This document shows positions 32,186 to 32,362 of a stretch of 32,362 nt of DNA, piece after piece. Made by a program: the position numbers and the translations under genes. The stretch lies in assembly GCF_029868325.1 (NCBI RefSeq), contig NZ_JARWNW010000106.1:1-32362 (forward strand), in the 5' to 3' direction. This DNA is from Nocardia carnea. Its GTDB lineage: Bacteria > Actinomycetota > Actinomycetes > Mycobacteriales > Mycobacteriaceae. Every line of letters begins with the position of its first letter. The first letter of the stretch is position 1. Below the pieces are notes generated by a model. That model did no database searches. It was not told the origin of the DNA and saw nothing but the letters and a program-made list of their open reading frames with translations.

Positions 32186-32362
32186 CCCGCCGGGTGCACC
32201 GACTCCTGTTCCCACACTTTCTGCCGATCGAGCGTTGCCCGGCATCCGCTGGCGAGCGGGGGGCCCGAAAACCGGAGCGGTTAAGCGGGCCCCCCCCCCC
32301 CCCCCCCAACCCGCCGCAGATAGGGGGGCAACCAGCCCCTGGGAAAAAAGTTTAAAATCAGC
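32186..32362. other. Contig end with 18-C homopolymer and unreliable sequence
   Basis: After the dehydrogenase stop there is no recognisable gene. From 32290 to 32307 there are 18 consecutive C, followed by short runs of G and A. A C18 run followed by this composition change looks like low-quality end sequence rather than biology. The 100 or so bases before it hold no clear hairpin. Confidence 0.6.

Noticed and set aside
1..32362. CRISPR array, tRNA or rRNA genes
   Set aside because: No regularly spaced direct repeats and no tRNA- or rRNA-like conserved segments were noticed on either strand; a covariance-model search was not possible here.

Overview
The window is high-GC actinobacterial DNA. 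Gene density, GTG/GTGA starts, many 4-nt stop/start overlaps and the protein families (MaoC, IclR, ACAD10/11-type kinase, NaeI-like nuclease) suggest a Nocardia/Rhodococcus-type mycolate actinomycete; the genus is inference. It looks like a whole draft contig: it opens inside a truncated insertion-sequence transposase and ends in an 18-C run followed by poor sequence.

Layout. (1) 1-2140 is a graveyard of broken mobile DNA: an IS5-type transposase tail, a frameshifted serine-recombinase tail, a second IS5-type transposase tail and a scrambled ISL3 transposase. (2) 2144-12050, minus strand, is one ten-gene operon with almost no gaps: IclR regulator, PEP-mutase/isocitrate-lyase family lyase, LeuC-like and LeuD-like hydro-lyase subunits, lipoprotein binding protein, ABC ATPase, two TauC/SsuC-type permeases, MmgE/PrpD-family protein and acyl-CoA ligase. 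Two palindromes lie just upstream of the IclR gene. (3) 12100-14130 is a second decay zone: a PucR helix-turn-helix relic, a LeuD-like relic, and a NaeI-family restriction-endonuclease-like gene with one frameshift and replaced catalytic residues, joined in frame to an IS5 fragment. (4) 14280-15275 has two small hypothetical genes (S1-like protein; membrane protein). (5) 15342-17680 is a TetR/FAD-monooxygenase pair with a 20-bp perfect palindrome upstream. (6) 17938-26827 is a lipid- or aromatic-type catabolic region: ACAD10/11-like kinase, double-hotdog MaoC protein, FabG-like SDR, quinone-oxidoreductase-like MDR, TetR, iron alcohol dehydrogenase, acyl-CoA ligase and a second MDR. Four copies of a 16-nt element (TGTACCGATCAGTCAA-like) in its two divergent intergenic regions imply one regulon, probably under the embedded TetR. 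(7) 26883-32185 is an Lrp/AsnC regulator divergent from a single-chain indolepyruvate ferredoxin oxidoreductase and a Phe/Leu/Val dehydrogenase, a plausible route from an aromatic or branched amino acid through its 2-oxo acid to acyl-CoA.

The most interesting items are the ten-gene operon, which has the dehydratase, hydratase, lyase and ligase logic of a methylcitrate pathway but an importer in place of the citrate-synthase-type enzyme; the orphan, apparently catalytically dead NaeI-like gene; and the shared 16-nt operator family. No tRNA, rRNA, CRISPR array or replication origin was recognised.
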